A DNA stretch of 47,659 nt, taken from positions 1 to 47,659 of the forward strand of contig NZ_BDBH01000003.1 in the NCBI RefSeq assembly GCF_001612885.1, written 5' to 3'. The DNA comes from Nocardia harenae NBRC 108248. Its GTDB lineage: Bacteria; Actinomycetota; Actinomycetes; Mycobacteriales; Mycobacteriaceae. The notes beneath the pieces are model-generated. The model ran no database searches. It had not been told where the DNA came from and saw nothing but the letters and a program-made list of their open reading frames with translations. The translations under genes were made by a program, and so were the position numbers. Below, in pieces: positions 1 through 7,759 of the stretch. Positions within the stretch are counted from its first letter, which is position 1. Each line of letters opens with the position of its first letter.

Positions 1-231
1 AGGGCCGATGAGGTGTTGTCGGTGCTCGAGGAGCGTGGGGTGCCGTATGCGGTGGGGATCAACGAGTTCGACGGGGCGCGTAGTTACCCGCTGGAGGAGG
101 TCCGCGACGCACTCGACCTCGCGCCGGAGACACCGCTCGTCCGACTCGACGCCCGCAATCGCGGCACCTGTCTGCGCTCGCTGATCACGCTGGTGGAATT
201 CCTCTTCCACCGGCTCGAATCGCGGATGTGA
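1..231 (+). CDS. Conservon-type small GTPase/ATP-binding protein, C-terminal fragment
   Basis: This frame is open from base 1, so the gene begins outside the window; 76 residues remain. The fragment contains GINEFDGARSYPLEEVRDAL and ends in LVEFLFHRLESRM. In CvnD-like GTPases of actinobacterial conservons (kinase, roadblock, DUF742, GTPase) a similar NxFDG segment corresponds to the nucleotide-base-recognition region, followed by a C-terminal helix. By family knowledge it would be a cytoplasmic, membrane-associated signalling GTPase, the last gene of a four-gene operon lying to the left. The gene ends convergently with the esterase at 353, with a strong hairpin in the gap. The P-loop is not in view, so the family call rests on the tail alone. 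Confidence 0.7.
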   Translation, partial: RADEVLSVLEERGVPYAVGINEFDGARSYPLEEVRDALDLAPETPLVRLDARNRGTCLRSLITLVEFLFHRLESRM

Positions 232-249
232 ATCGGGCCGTCGCGGTGC

Positions 250-277
250 GCCGGGCCCGGGTATCGGTGGGCCCGGC
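250..277. terminator. Hairpin between convergent genes
   Basis: GCCGGGCCC at 250-258 and GGGCCCGGC at 269-277 form a perfect 9-bp stem with a 10-nt loop. It lies between the convergent GTPase and esterase genes and could terminate either transcript. No T-tract follows on either strand, so it would be the tract-less type common in GC-rich actinobacteria. Confidence 0.5.
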
Positions 278-352
278 ATCGACCGGACGGGCGCGTGTGC
301 GACACCGCCGCCCCCGAGCGATGCGCCGCGCGGCCCGACCGGCCGGGACCGC

Positions 353-1246
353 TCAGCGCCCGAGCGCGGCCAGCACCTGCTTCGCGGTGTTCCGATGCCC
401 GGCCGCATTCGGATGCAGCGGCACGACGGCATCGGCCGAGGTCGGCACCGCGCCCACCATCCAGCTCGCCCCCGGCTCCGCGCACACGTCGTGCCCCTGC
501 GTGGACGGCTCCAGATCCACGTACAGGGCCCCGTGCGCCCCCGCCTCCCGCCGCATCACGTCGTTCAACTGGTTGATCTTGCCCTGCAGATAGGTGGCAT
601 CCGCCGCCCACGCGGGCTGACTCTCCGGGCAGCCGCCGTCGCGGATCCCGATCGGGTAGCCGACCAGCACGATGGTCGCCGCGGGGGAGCGCCGCCGGAT
701 CTCCTCGATCATGACCCCGTAGGTCGGGGCGAAGCGCTCGATCTGCTCGCCGACCCGATCCCGCCCGCCCGCGGTCTGCACCGCCGCGCAGGAGACCCCG
801 TCCGGCTCCGGCAGCGGGTTGATGCAGCTCACCCCGAGTTGCACCAGCCCGATATCGTTTCCGCCCATACCGAGCGTCGCCAGCGTGGTGTCCGGGGTCA
901 GCGCGTCGTACTGCGGCGCCGCCTGCCCGCTCAGCCCGAGCTGTCCGCCCGCCAGATTCGCGGAGACCGCCGCCCCGCAGGTGACATCGCGGAACTCGCT
1001 CGGCCGCAGCGCCTGCGCCACCAGCTTGGGGTAGTTCAGCGCCGAGCGGGTGCAGTCCCCGGGAATCCCGCTGGCCGGCGCGGCGGGCGCGATCCCGGAC
1101 CCCGCCGAGAACGAGTCGCCCAGCGCGACATACACCTCGGGCTGCGGTGCCGCAGGCGCGGCGCCGGCCCCCGCCACCGCGAACGCGCACGCCCCCACCG
1201 TCGCGGCCGCGGCCCGCAGCGCGCGAGACCGACGAGATTGCTGCAT
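353..1246 (-). CDS. Secreted SGNH/GDSL-family esterase-lipase
   Basis: 297 residues. The ATG at 1246 (MQQSRRSRALRAA...) places an Arg-rich n-region and an Ala-rich hydrophobic segment ending near AGAAPAAP at the N-terminus, a Sec signal peptide; an upstream in-frame start at 1291 would add 15 hydrophilic residues and is less likely. The four SGNH blocks are visible: GDSFSAGSG (nucleophile Ser) right after the signal, a Gly in the CGAAVSANLAGG stretch, GGND (oxyanion Asn), and PLHPNAAGH with the catalytic His. Several Cys residues after the GDS block suggest disulfides, as in secreted actinobacterial SGNH lipases. Predicted to hydrolyse ester or acyl lipids outside the cell; substrate unknown. 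Its neighbour aztA is on the same strand 55 bp upstream but is functionally unrelated. Confidence 0.88.
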   Translation of the reverse strand: MQQSRRSRALRAAAATVGACAFAVAGAGAAPAAPQPEVYVALGDSFSAGSGIAPAAPASGIPGDCTRSALNYPKLVAQALRPSEFRDVTCGAAVSANLAGGQLGLSGQAAPQYDALTPDTTLATLGMGGNDIGLVQLGVSCINPLPEPDGVSCAAVQTAGGRDRVGEQIERFAPTYGVMIEEIRRRSPAATIVLVGYPIGIRDGGCPESQPAWAADATYLQGKINQLNDVMRREAGAHGALYVDLEPSTQGHDVCAEPGASWMVGAVPTSADAVVPLHPNAAGHRNTAKQVLAALGR

Positions 1247-1301
1247 GATCCGATCCTCGTCTGCGCCGGAACACGGATGACCACCGGACACCCGCGTCCG
1301 G

Positions 1302-2165
1302 CTACCGGCTGGTAGGAAGTGTGGTCGAGGGCACGTCGGGCGTCAAGACGCGGTTCGGGCCGGCGGAACTCGTCGCGCCGCGCCGGGGCGATCCCGTGCC
1401 CGGCCGGGAAGGCGGGTCGGTCGCGCGGGGCTCGGTCAGGGAGGTATCCGACGACCCGGATCGGTCTGTTGCGTCGGTCGCGCCCGGTGAGGCGCTCGAC
1501 AGTCCGGCGGCGCGCAGCACGGCCTCCGGCACGCCCGCGTCCGTGACCCGGCCCGCGGTCAGCGCGACGCAGTGGTCCGCGCGCAACGCGTCGGCCCGAT
1601 CGTGGGTGGCGTGCACGACGGTGACCCCCCGCTCCCTGGCCAGGTCGAGCGCCGTGTGCACGGCGGCACGAGCCTCCGCGTCCAGCGCGGTCCCCGGCTC
1701 GTCGAGCAGCAGCAGCCGCGACCGAGCCGCCAGTGCCTGCGCCAGCAGGGCTCGCTGCCGCTGCCCGCCGGAGAGCGTGTCCAACCGGCGTCCGGCCAGC
1801 GCACCCAGCCCGAGCGCCGTCAGTTCCTCGTCCACCAGGGCGCGATCGTCCCGGGTGAGCCTGCGCCACCACCCGCGCTTCGCCCACCGCCCCATCGCCA
1901 CCGTCTCCCGCACCGTGATCGGCAGTGTCGGCGGAACCGCGCTGTGCTGCACCACGAGCGCGGGGCGCCCGAGCGGCTGCAGCACCGTGCCCGACGTCGG
2001 TGCCAGCACCCCGGCGAGCACCGAGAGCAAGGTCGACTTCCCCGACCCGTTCGCCCCGACCAGCGCCGTCACCCGCCCGGCGGGCAGCACCGCGTCCACC
2101 CCGTGCAGCACCGGCCCGCTCTCGTACCCGGCGACGACCCCGGCCAGCCGCACCTCGGCGCCCAT
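1302..2165 (-). CDS. aztA: Zinc ABC transporter ATPase AztA
   Basis: 287-residue nucleotide-binding subunit of a cluster A-I (zinc/manganese) importer. Visible motifs: Walker A GANGSGKST (38-46), Q-loop Gln near 73, signature LSGGQ (131-135), Walker B LLLLDEP (151-157) and H-loop His near 188. The ATPase fold ends near residue 223; about 64 further residues are Ser/Thr/Pro-rich, look disordered and are not usual for the family. It is divergent from aztB with a Zur-like palindrome between them, and is assigned as AztA because the opposite strand carries permease, solute-binding protein and AztD metallochaperone. It energises zinc import at the cytoplasmic face. Start is the ATG at 2165, 22 nt from the operator. 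Confidence 0.88.
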   Translation of the reverse strand: MGAEVRLAGVVAGYESGPVLHGVDAVLPAGRVTALVGANGSGKSTLLSVLAGVLAPTSGTVLQPLGRPALVVQHSAVPPTLPITVRETVAMGRWAKRGWWRRLTRDDRALVDEELTALGLGALAGRRLDTLSGGQRQRALLAQALAARSRLLLLDEPGTALDAEARAAVHTALDLARERGVTVVHATHDRADALRADHCVALTAGRVTDAGVPEAVLRAAGLSSASPGATDATDRSGSSDTSLTEPRATDPPSRPGTGSPRRGATSSAGPNRVLTPDVPSTTLPTSR

Positions 2166-2187
2166 GTGTGTCCCCTGTCACTACAGT

Positions 2188-2207
2188 TGAAATGAAAATC
2201 ATTTCCA
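2188..2207. promoter_or_regulatory. Putative Zur operator between aztA and aztB
   Basis: A 20-bp near-perfect palindrome, TGAAATGAAAATCATTTCCA, sits in the 59-bp divergent gap. Its reverse complement differs at only two positions. It is AT-rich in a GC-rich surround and has the alternating TGAAA..TTTCA form of Fur-family (Zur) boxes. It lies 22 nt from the aztA start and 17 nt from the aztB start, so one repressor could shut both promoters when zinc is plentiful. Assignment to Zur rather than Fur or Mur follows from the zinc genes it flanks. Confidence 0.75.
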
Positions 2208-2224
2208 TTCTAGGGTGTCGCATC

Positions 2225-4207
2225 ATGGACTGGCTCGTCGACCCCTTCGCGGTGACCTTCGTGCAGCGCGCACTGCTGGGCGGCCTGCTCGTCTCCTGCC
2301 TGTGCGCCATCGCCGGAACATGGGTGGTGGTGCGCGGCATGGCCTTTCTCGGCGAGGCCATGGCGCACGGCATGCTCCCCGGCGTCGCCATCGCCGCGCT
2401 CCTGGGTGGCAACCTGCTCGCCGGTGCCGCGGTGAGCGCGGTGGCGATGGCCGCCGGGGTCTCGGTGCTGGGCCGGAACCGGCGCTTCACCCCCGATGTG
2501 GCGATCGGGCTGCTCTTCATCGCCATGCTCTCGCTCGGCGTGGTGATCGTCTCCCGCTCGGAGAGCTTCGCCGTCGACCTCACCGGCTACCTGTTCGGCG
2601 ACGTGCTCGCCATCGACGCGGGTGACCTCCGGCTGCTGGCTGGCGCGGTACTGCTCGCCGCGGTGCTCGCCGCCGCCGGGCACCGCGGGTTCACCGCCCT
2701 CACCTTCGACCCGCGCATCGCCGAGACGCTCGGGCTGCGGCCGCGGCTCGCCCGGATCGGGCTGCTCGCCCTGGTGACGCTGGCCGTGGTCGGCTCGTTC
2801 CACCTGGCCGGGACGCTGCTGGTATTCGGATTGCTCATCGCCCCGCCCGCTGCCGCCACCTACTGGGCGCACCGGATTCCGACCACCATGCTGCTCGCCT
2901 CGCTCTTCGGCGCGGTGGCGACGGTCGTCGGGTTGCTGGTCTCCTGGCACGCGGGCACCGCCGCCGGGGCCACCATCGCGGCCTGCGCGGTCGGGCTGTT
3001 CTTCGGTTCGGCGCTGCTGGCCGCCTGCCGCGAGCGGCTGCGGCGTGGTCCTCGTGGCCCGCGCCGGGTCGCCGGGGTCGCCGTGGCGGCCACCGCCGGA
3101 CTGCTGGCGGGTTGCGGCGCCGACTCCGCGCCCGCCCCGGAGCCCGACGTCCCGCACGGCTACGTCGAGGGCGCCGAGGAGACCGCCGAGGCGCAGCCCC
3201 GGCTGCTCCTCGCCGACACCGGAACCGGCGCGGTCCGCGTCCTCGACCTGATCACCGCGGAGCTCACCGACCTCGCCCCGCTCCCCGGCGTCACCGCCGC
3301 CGCGGGCGACGGCCGCTACGCCTACCTCGCCGCGCCCGGCGGCGTGCGGGTGGCCGACGCCGGTTCCTGGATGGTCGACCACGGCGACCACGTGCACTAC
3401 TACCGCACCGCCCCCGGCGTCCGCGGCGAGCTCACCGTACCGGCGCCGCCCGGCCTCGCGGCCGCCGCCGATCGCGCTGTCGCGGTGCTGAACACCGGCG
3501 CCACCGCGACCGTCCTCGATCGCGCAGCGCTGGACGCGGGCCGCATCCCCGACCCGGTGACCGTGCCGGGGATCGCGCTCCCCGTCGACGGCGCCCTCGT
3601 GACGGTCGACCCCGGCACCGGCCGGGTGCAACTGCTGGAGCGCGACGGATCCGTGCGCCGCGCCGTCGGCGAGCCCTGCCCCGACCCCCGTGGCACCGCC
3701 GTGACCAGGCGCGGCGCCGTCTTCGGCTGCGCCACCGGCGCGCTCGTCGTGACCGGCGAGACGGCGCGCACGGTGCCGTACCCACCCGGCACCGCCCCGG
3801 GGGACCGCGCCACCACCTTCACCCAGCGCCCCGGCGCGAGCACCCTCACCGCCTCCGCCGGGACCAGCGGCCTCTGGCTCCTCGATGTCGCCCGCGGCAC
3901 CTGGACCCGCCTCGACACCGGCCCCGTGCTCGCCGCCGCGACGGCGGGCGAGGGCACTCCGGTCCTCGCCCTCGCCCCGGACGGCGTACTCCGCGCCCTC
4001 GACCCCGCCACCGGCGCCGAACTCGCCCGCCGCCCCCTCACCACCCCCGGCGCGCCCGCGCGCATCGCCGTCGACACCGCCCGCGCCTACCTCACCGACC
4101 CGGAGCGCCGCACCGTGTACGAGATCGACTACCTGGACGCCCTGCGCGTCGCCCGCGAGTTCCCGCTCGACATCACCCCCGGGCTCCTCGCCCAGGCCGG
4201 CCGATGA
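2225..4207 (+). CDS. aztB: Zinc ABC permease AztB fused to an AztD-like beta-propeller lipoprotein domain
   Basis: 660 residues in one frame. Residues 1-275 are an ABC-3-family permease (many hydrophobic segments, starting MDWLVDPF, with GEAMAHGMLPGVAIAALLGG). After an Arg-rich stretch (RERLRRGPRGPRR) comes a hydrophobic run ending LLAGC with Cys297, a textbook lipobox. Residues 298-660 resemble an AztD-like propeller (repeated short blocks such as LLLADTGTGAVRVLD) and carry a D-H-G-D-H-V-H-Y-Y cluster at 385-393, likely metal ligands. Ordinary AztB permeases have fewer than 300 residues. No in-frame ATG, GTG or TTG lies between the permease and the n-region of the signal-like segment, so the second half appears to be translated only as a fusion. 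The stop overlaps the aztC start as ATGA. Confidence 0.85.
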   Translation: MDWLVDPFAVTFVQRALLGGLLVSCLCAIAGTWVVVRGMAFLGEAMAHGMLPGVAIAALLGGNLLAGAAVSAVAMAAGVSVLGRNRRFTPDVAIGLLFIAMLSLGVVIVSRSESFAVDLTGYLFGDVLAIDAGDLRLLAGAVLLAAVLAAAGHRGFTALTFDPRIAETLGLRPRLARIGLLALVTLAVVGSFHLAGTLLVFGLLIAPPAAATYWAHRIPTTMLLASLFGAVATVVGLLVSWHAGTAAGATIAACAVGLFFGSALLAACRERLRRGPRGPRRVAGVAVAATAGLLAGCGADSAPAPEPDVPHGYVEGAEETAEAQPRLLLADTGTGAVRVLDLITAELTDLAPLPGVTAAAGDGRYAYLAAPGGVRVADAGSWMVDHGDHVHYYRTAPGVRGELTVPAPPGLAAAADRAVAVLNTGATATVLDRAALDAGRIPDPVTVPGIALPVDGALVTVDPGTGRVQLLERDGSVRRAVGEPCPDPRGTAVTRRGAVFGCATGALVVTGETARTVPYPPGTAPGDRATTFTQRPGASTLTASAGTSGLWLLDVARGTWTRLDTGPVLAAATAGEGTPVLALAPDGVLRALDPATGAELARRPLTTPGAPARIAVDTARAYLTDPERRTVYEIDYLDALRVAREFPLDITPGLLAQAGR

Positions 4208-5091
4208 AGCGCCTGCTCACGGCGGTGCTCACCGCGCTGGCGATGCTCACCGCGGCCTGCGGCGGCACCGCGGAGCGCGCCGAGATCGTGGTGACCACCG
4301 ACCTGCTCGGCGACCTCACCCGCGCGGTGGTCGGCGACGCCGCACCGGTCACAGTGCTCATGCCGACCGGCGGCGATCCGCATTCGTTCGGCGTCTCCGC
4401 CAAGCAGGCGGCGGGGCTGGAGCGGGCCGCGCTGATCGTCGCCAACGGCCTCGGCCTGGAGGAGGGCGTCCTGCGCCACGTCGAGTCCGCCGCCGCGGCG
4501 GGCACCCCGGCGCTGCTGGTCGGCGAGCGGATCGGCCCCCTGCCGTATCGCGACAGCGGCAACCCGGACCCGCACTTCTGGACCGACCCCGCCCGGGTGC
4601 GCACCGCGGTCGAGGCCATCCGCGACCGCGTGCTCGCCGACGTCCCCGGCATCGACGCCGCCACCGTCCGCACCCGCACCGACGCCTACCTGACCCGCCT
4701 GGACGAGCTGGACCGCTGGATGACCGAGCGCTTCGCCGCGCTCCCGGCCGACCGCCGCGCCCTGGTCACCAACCACCATGTCTTCGGCTACCTCGCCGCG
4801 CGCTTCGGGCTCGAGGTGGTCGGGGTGGTGCTGCCCAGCGGCAGCGCGCTCGCCTCGCCCAGCGCCGCCGACCTGGCCGGGCTGGCCGGCGCGGTCCGCG
4901 CGGCCGGGGTGACCACGATCTTCGCCGATTCCTCGCAGCCCGACCGGCTCGCCCGCGTCCTCGCCGAACAGGCGGGCGTCGAGGTGCGGGTCACCGCCCT
5001 GCACACCGAATCGCTCACCCCGCCCGACGGCGGCGCCCCCACCTACCTGGACATGATGCGCGCCAACACCGACGCCATCGTCGCCGGGTGA
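4204..5091 (+). CDS. aztC: Zinc ABC transporter substrate-binding lipoprotein AztC
   Basis: 295 residues. The signal peptide has a lipobox-like LTAAC ending at Cys19, so it is probably a membrane-anchored lipoprotein. It is a cluster A-I metal-binding protein: candidate zinc ligands are His60 (PHSFG), His124 (DPHFW), His191 or His192 (TNHHVFGY) and Asp242 (FADSSQ). It lacks the long His-rich loop of ZnuA, as expected for AztC proteins that receive zinc from AztD. The start ATG at 4204 overlaps the aztB stop by 4 nt (translational coupling); aztD follows after 20 nt. Expected role: high-affinity capture of zinc outside the membrane and delivery to AztB. Confidence 0.9.
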   Translation: MKRLLTAVLTALAMLTAACGGTAERAEIVVTTDLLGDLTRAVVGDAAPVTVLMPTGGDPHSFGVSAKQAAGLERAALIVANGLGLEEGVLRHVESAAAAGTPALLVGERIGPLPYRDSGNPDPHFWTDPARVRTAVEAIRDRVLADVPGIDAATVRTRTDAYLTRLDELDRWMTERFAALPADRRALVTNHHVFGYLAARFGLEVVGVVLPSGSALASPSAADLAGLAGAVRAAGVTTIFADSSQPDRLARVLAEQAGVEVRVTALHTESLTPPDGGAPTYLDMMRANTDAIVAG

Positions 5092-5111
5092 TCCGAAAGA
5101 TGAGGTAGCAC

Positions 5112-6248
5112 ATGAAGTTCCGCGCACTCGCGGCCGGCGCCTGCGCGCTGGCGCTCACCGCGGCCGCCTGCGGCAGCGGCGACGAGCCCGCCACCGTCGC
5201 CGATCCGGTGGCGGTGACCTACGACGGCGGCATCGCGGTGCTGGACGGCAGCACGCTCGAGGTCGGGCACACCGTCGACCTGGAGGGCTTCACCCGGCTG
5301 AACCCCGCGGGCGACGACCGCCACGTCGTGGTCACCAGCGGCTCCGCCTTCCGGGTGCTCGACGCCGCCACCGGGCAGTTCACCGGCACCGAGTTCCCGG
5401 CGCAGGAGCCGGGCCACGTGGTGCGGCACGCCGGGCGCACCGTGCTCTTCGCCGACGGCAGCGGCGAGGTCACCGCCTTCGACACCGCGGCGCTGGCCGA
5501 CGGCTCGCCGCGGACCGAGGTCTACACCGCCGCCGCGCCGCACCACGGCGTCGCCATCGAGCTCGCCGACGGCCGGCTCGTGGTCTCGCTCGGCACCGAG
5601 GAGCGCCGCACCGGCATCCTCGTGCTCGACGCCGAGCGCCGCGAGATCGCCCGCAGCGAGGACTGTCCCGGCGTGCACGGCGAGGCCACCGCGCAGGGCG
5701 AGGCGGTGGTGATCGGCTGCCAGAACGGTGCGCTGATCTACCGCGACGGCGTCATCACCAAGGTCACCAGCCCGACCCCGTACGGCCGGATCGGCAACCA
5801 GGCGGGCAGCGCCGCCTCGCCCGTGGTCCTCGGCGACTACAAGCGTGACAAGGACGCGGAACTCGAACGCCCGCAGCAGGTCTCGCTGATCGACACCGCG
5901 ACCGGCGGGCTCCGCCTGGTCGAGCTCGGCACCAGTTACACCTTCCGCTCGCTCGGCCGCGGCCCCGCGGGCGAGGCGCTGGTGCTCGGCACCGACGGCG
6001 CGCTGCACGTCATCGACCCGGTGCGCGGCGCCGTGACCCGCAGCATCCCGGTGCTCGCCCCCTGGCAGGAGCCGCTGGACTGGCAGCAGCCCCGCCCGGC
6101 GCTCTTCGTCCGCGACGGCGCCGCCTACGTCTCCGACCCCGCCACGAAGCAGGTGCACCGCATCGACCTGGCCACCGGCGAGCGCACCGCCACCGCCACC
6201 CTGCCCGGCACGCCGAACGAGCTGAGCGGGGTGCAGCCCGGCCACTGA
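5112..6248 (+). CDS. aztD: Zinc metallochaperone AztD
   Basis: 378 residues. Lipobox TAAAC with Cys20, so the chaperone is probably tethered rather than free as in Gram-negatives. The remainder reads as short repeated blade-like units (IAVLDGSTLEVGHTVDLEG, FRVLDAATGQ, ILVLDAERREIA, LHVIDPVRGAVTRSI), i.e. a beta-propeller. His residues occur in APHHGVAIE, GHVVRHAGR and GVHGEA. In characterised systems AztD holds zinc and transfers it to AztC. It is the last gene of aztBCD and is related to the C-terminal half of the AztB fusion, so this locus seems to encode two AztD-type propellers. Upstream GATGAGG gives a weak ribosome-binding site. Confidence 0.88.
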   Translation: MKFRALAAGACALALTAAACGSGDEPATVADPVAVTYDGGIAVLDGSTLEVGHTVDLEGFTRLNPAGDDRHVVVTSGSAFRVLDAATGQFTGTEFPAQEPGHVVRHAGRTVLFADGSGEVTAFDTAALADGSPRTEVYTAAAPHHGVAIELADGRLVVSLGTEERRTGILVLDAERREIARSEDCPGVHGEATAQGEAVVIGCQNGALIYRDGVITKVTSPTPYGRIGNQAGSAASPVVLGDYKRDKDAELERPQQVSLIDTATGGLRLVELGTSYTFRSLGRGPAGEALVLGTDGALHVIDPVRGAVTRSIPVLAPWQEPLDWQQPRPALFVRDGAAYVSDPATKQVHRIDLATGERTATATLPGTPNELSGVQPGH

Positions 6249-6332
6249 GCGCCGTTTCCGCCCGCGGCGGCCCGGGTAGACGAGGGATACGCCGGGGACG
6301 ACGCGCGCCCCGCGGTACGACGGGAGACCGAC

Positions 6333-6995
6333 ATGAACCGCAGCCTCGCCCGAACCGTCACCGCCGGTGCCGCGCTCGCCCTCGTCCCGCTCGGGGCGGG
6401 CGCGGCGGCCGCGCAGGACGCCCCCGTGCCGGTGGGCGGGGGCTCCGGCATCGTCGTCGGCAACACCGCGCAGTGCACCGTCACCACCATCGGCTACGAC
6501 GCCGCGGGCCGCCTGGTCGGGCTGACCGCGGGGCACTGCGGCGACGCGGGCGCCACCGTCGTCGCCGAGCGGGACCACGACCTCGGCGTCGTCGGCCGCT
6601 TCGTGCACTCCGACCCGAACCTGGATTACGCCGTCATCCAGTTCGACCCCGCCAAGGTGACCCCCGTGAACCGGGTCGGCAACGCCACCATCACCGGCAT
6701 CGGCGCCCCCGCCCAGTTCCCCGCCGTGGTCTGCAAGAAGGGCCGCACCAGCGGCGAGACCTGCGGCGTCGCCTGGGGCGATGTGCTGAACACCGCGCAG
6801 GAGACGTGGACCCAGCTGTGTGTGCTCGAAGGGGACTCGGGGGCGCCGGTCATGGTCGGCAGCACGCTGGTCGGCATGGTCAACGCGTACCTGGCGATCG
6901 GGTGCCTCGGGCCCGAGGTCGGGACCACCATGGCGGCCATCGTCGCCGACCTCGATGCGCGCGGCGCCGTCGGAGCCGGTTTCCACCCGCTCTGA
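6333..6995 (+). CDS. Secreted chymotrypsin-like (S1) serine protease
   Basis: 220 residues with a Sec signal peptide ending around AAAAQDA (residue 28-30). The triad is clear: His68 in TAGHC, Asp98 in NLDYAVIQF, Ser169 in EGDSGAPV. Paired Cys (near 48/69 and 134/144, plus two later) suggest disulfides. The length and absence of a pro-region fit the short streptogrisin-like or Rv1815-like proteins of mycobacteria and Nocardia rather than alpha-lytic-type zymogens. It starts 84 bp after aztD, probably as a separate transcript. Substrate not predictable. Confidence 0.87.
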   Translation: MNRSLARTVTAGAALALVPLGAGAAAAQDAPVPVGGGSGIVVGNTAQCTVTTIGYDAAGRLVGLTAGHCGDAGATVVAERDHDLGVVGRFVHSDPNLDYAVIQFDPAKVTPVNRVGNATITGIGAPAQFPAVVCKKGRTSGETCGVAWGDVLNTAQETWTQLCVLEGDSGAPVMVGSTLVGMVNAYLAIGCLGPEVGTTMAAIVADLDARGAVGAGFHPL

Positions 6996-7064
6996 GCGCC
7001 GATTACTTTCGGATTTCCGCGCCGTCTGCACCGCTGTTGACGTCAGGCAGCGGAAGGACGATGA

Positions 7065-7649
7065 ATGCGCTCGATCTCGGTCACCATGTCGGTCACCCTC
7101 GACGGGGTGGTCCAGGGGCTCGGCCGCCCCGACGAGGACACCCGCGGCGGGTTCCCGCACGGCGGCTGGGGCCTGCCGTACAACGATGAGATCATGGGCG
7201 CGGAGATGGCGCGCGGCATGGCCGAGCCCGGTGACATGCTCTTCGGCCGCCGCACCTGGGAGGACTTCCACCAGGCCTGGGGCACCGCCACCGACGGCAA
7301 CCCCTTCACCGCGCACATGAACGCCGCCACCAAATACGTCGCCTCCAGGACGCTGGCCGATACCGACGCCTGGCAGAACTCCACCCTCCTCCCCGGCGAC
7401 GCCGCCGAGTCGGTTGCCGCGGTGAAGGCGACCCCGGGCAGCGACCTCTCCGTCATCGGCAGCGCCGCCCTCGTCCGCACCCTGCACGCCGCCGGCCTGA
7501 TCGACCGCTACTCCCTCCTCATCCACCCCCTCACCCTCGGCACCGGCACCCGCCTCTTCGACGGCCCCGCCCCGCTCACCGAGTTCGAGCTCACCCGCAG
7601 CGTCACCACCGGCACCGGCGTCATCATCGCCCACTACGCGCGGCGTTGA
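7065..7649 (+). CDS. RibD C-terminal/dihydrofolate reductase-like protein
   Basis: 194 residues matching the family related to RibD reductase domains: N-terminal SVTMSVTLDGVVQG, central GDMLFGRRTWEDF, then DLSVIGSAALVRTL and C-terminal LIHPLTLGTGTRLF. These motifs form the NADPH-binding fold; the actual substrate of stand-alone members is generally unknown. The start ATG at 7065 follows a good GGAAGGA site at 7051-7057. Gene is single and convergent with the alcohol dehydrogenase. Confidence 0.85.
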   Translation: MRSISVTMSVTLDGVVQGLGRPDEDTRGGFPHGGWGLPYNDEIMGAEMARGMAEPGDMLFGRRTWEDFHQAWGTATDGNPFTAHMNAATKYVASRTLADTDAWQNSTLLPGDAAESVAAVKATPGSDLSVIGSAALVRTLHAAGLIDRYSLLIHPLTLGTGTRLFDGPAPLTEFELTRSVTTGTGVIIAHYARR

Positions 7650-7713
7650 GGCGTTGCTCCCAGGGCTCCGGGGATAATCGCTGGACTTCCTCGGCGTGCG
7701 GTTGCGGGCCGCG

Positions 7714-7727
7714 CCGGCGAAGGCCGG
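7714..7727. terminator. Short hairpin between convergent genes
   Basis: CCGGC, a GAAG tetraloop and GCCGG make a compact 5-bp hairpin in the 110-bp gap between the convergent reductase and alcohol dehydrogenase genes. No T-tract. Plausible weak terminator only. Confidence 0.3.
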
Positions 7728-7759
7728 ACATGCCCGCGCGCCTTCGCATCCAGGACGAA

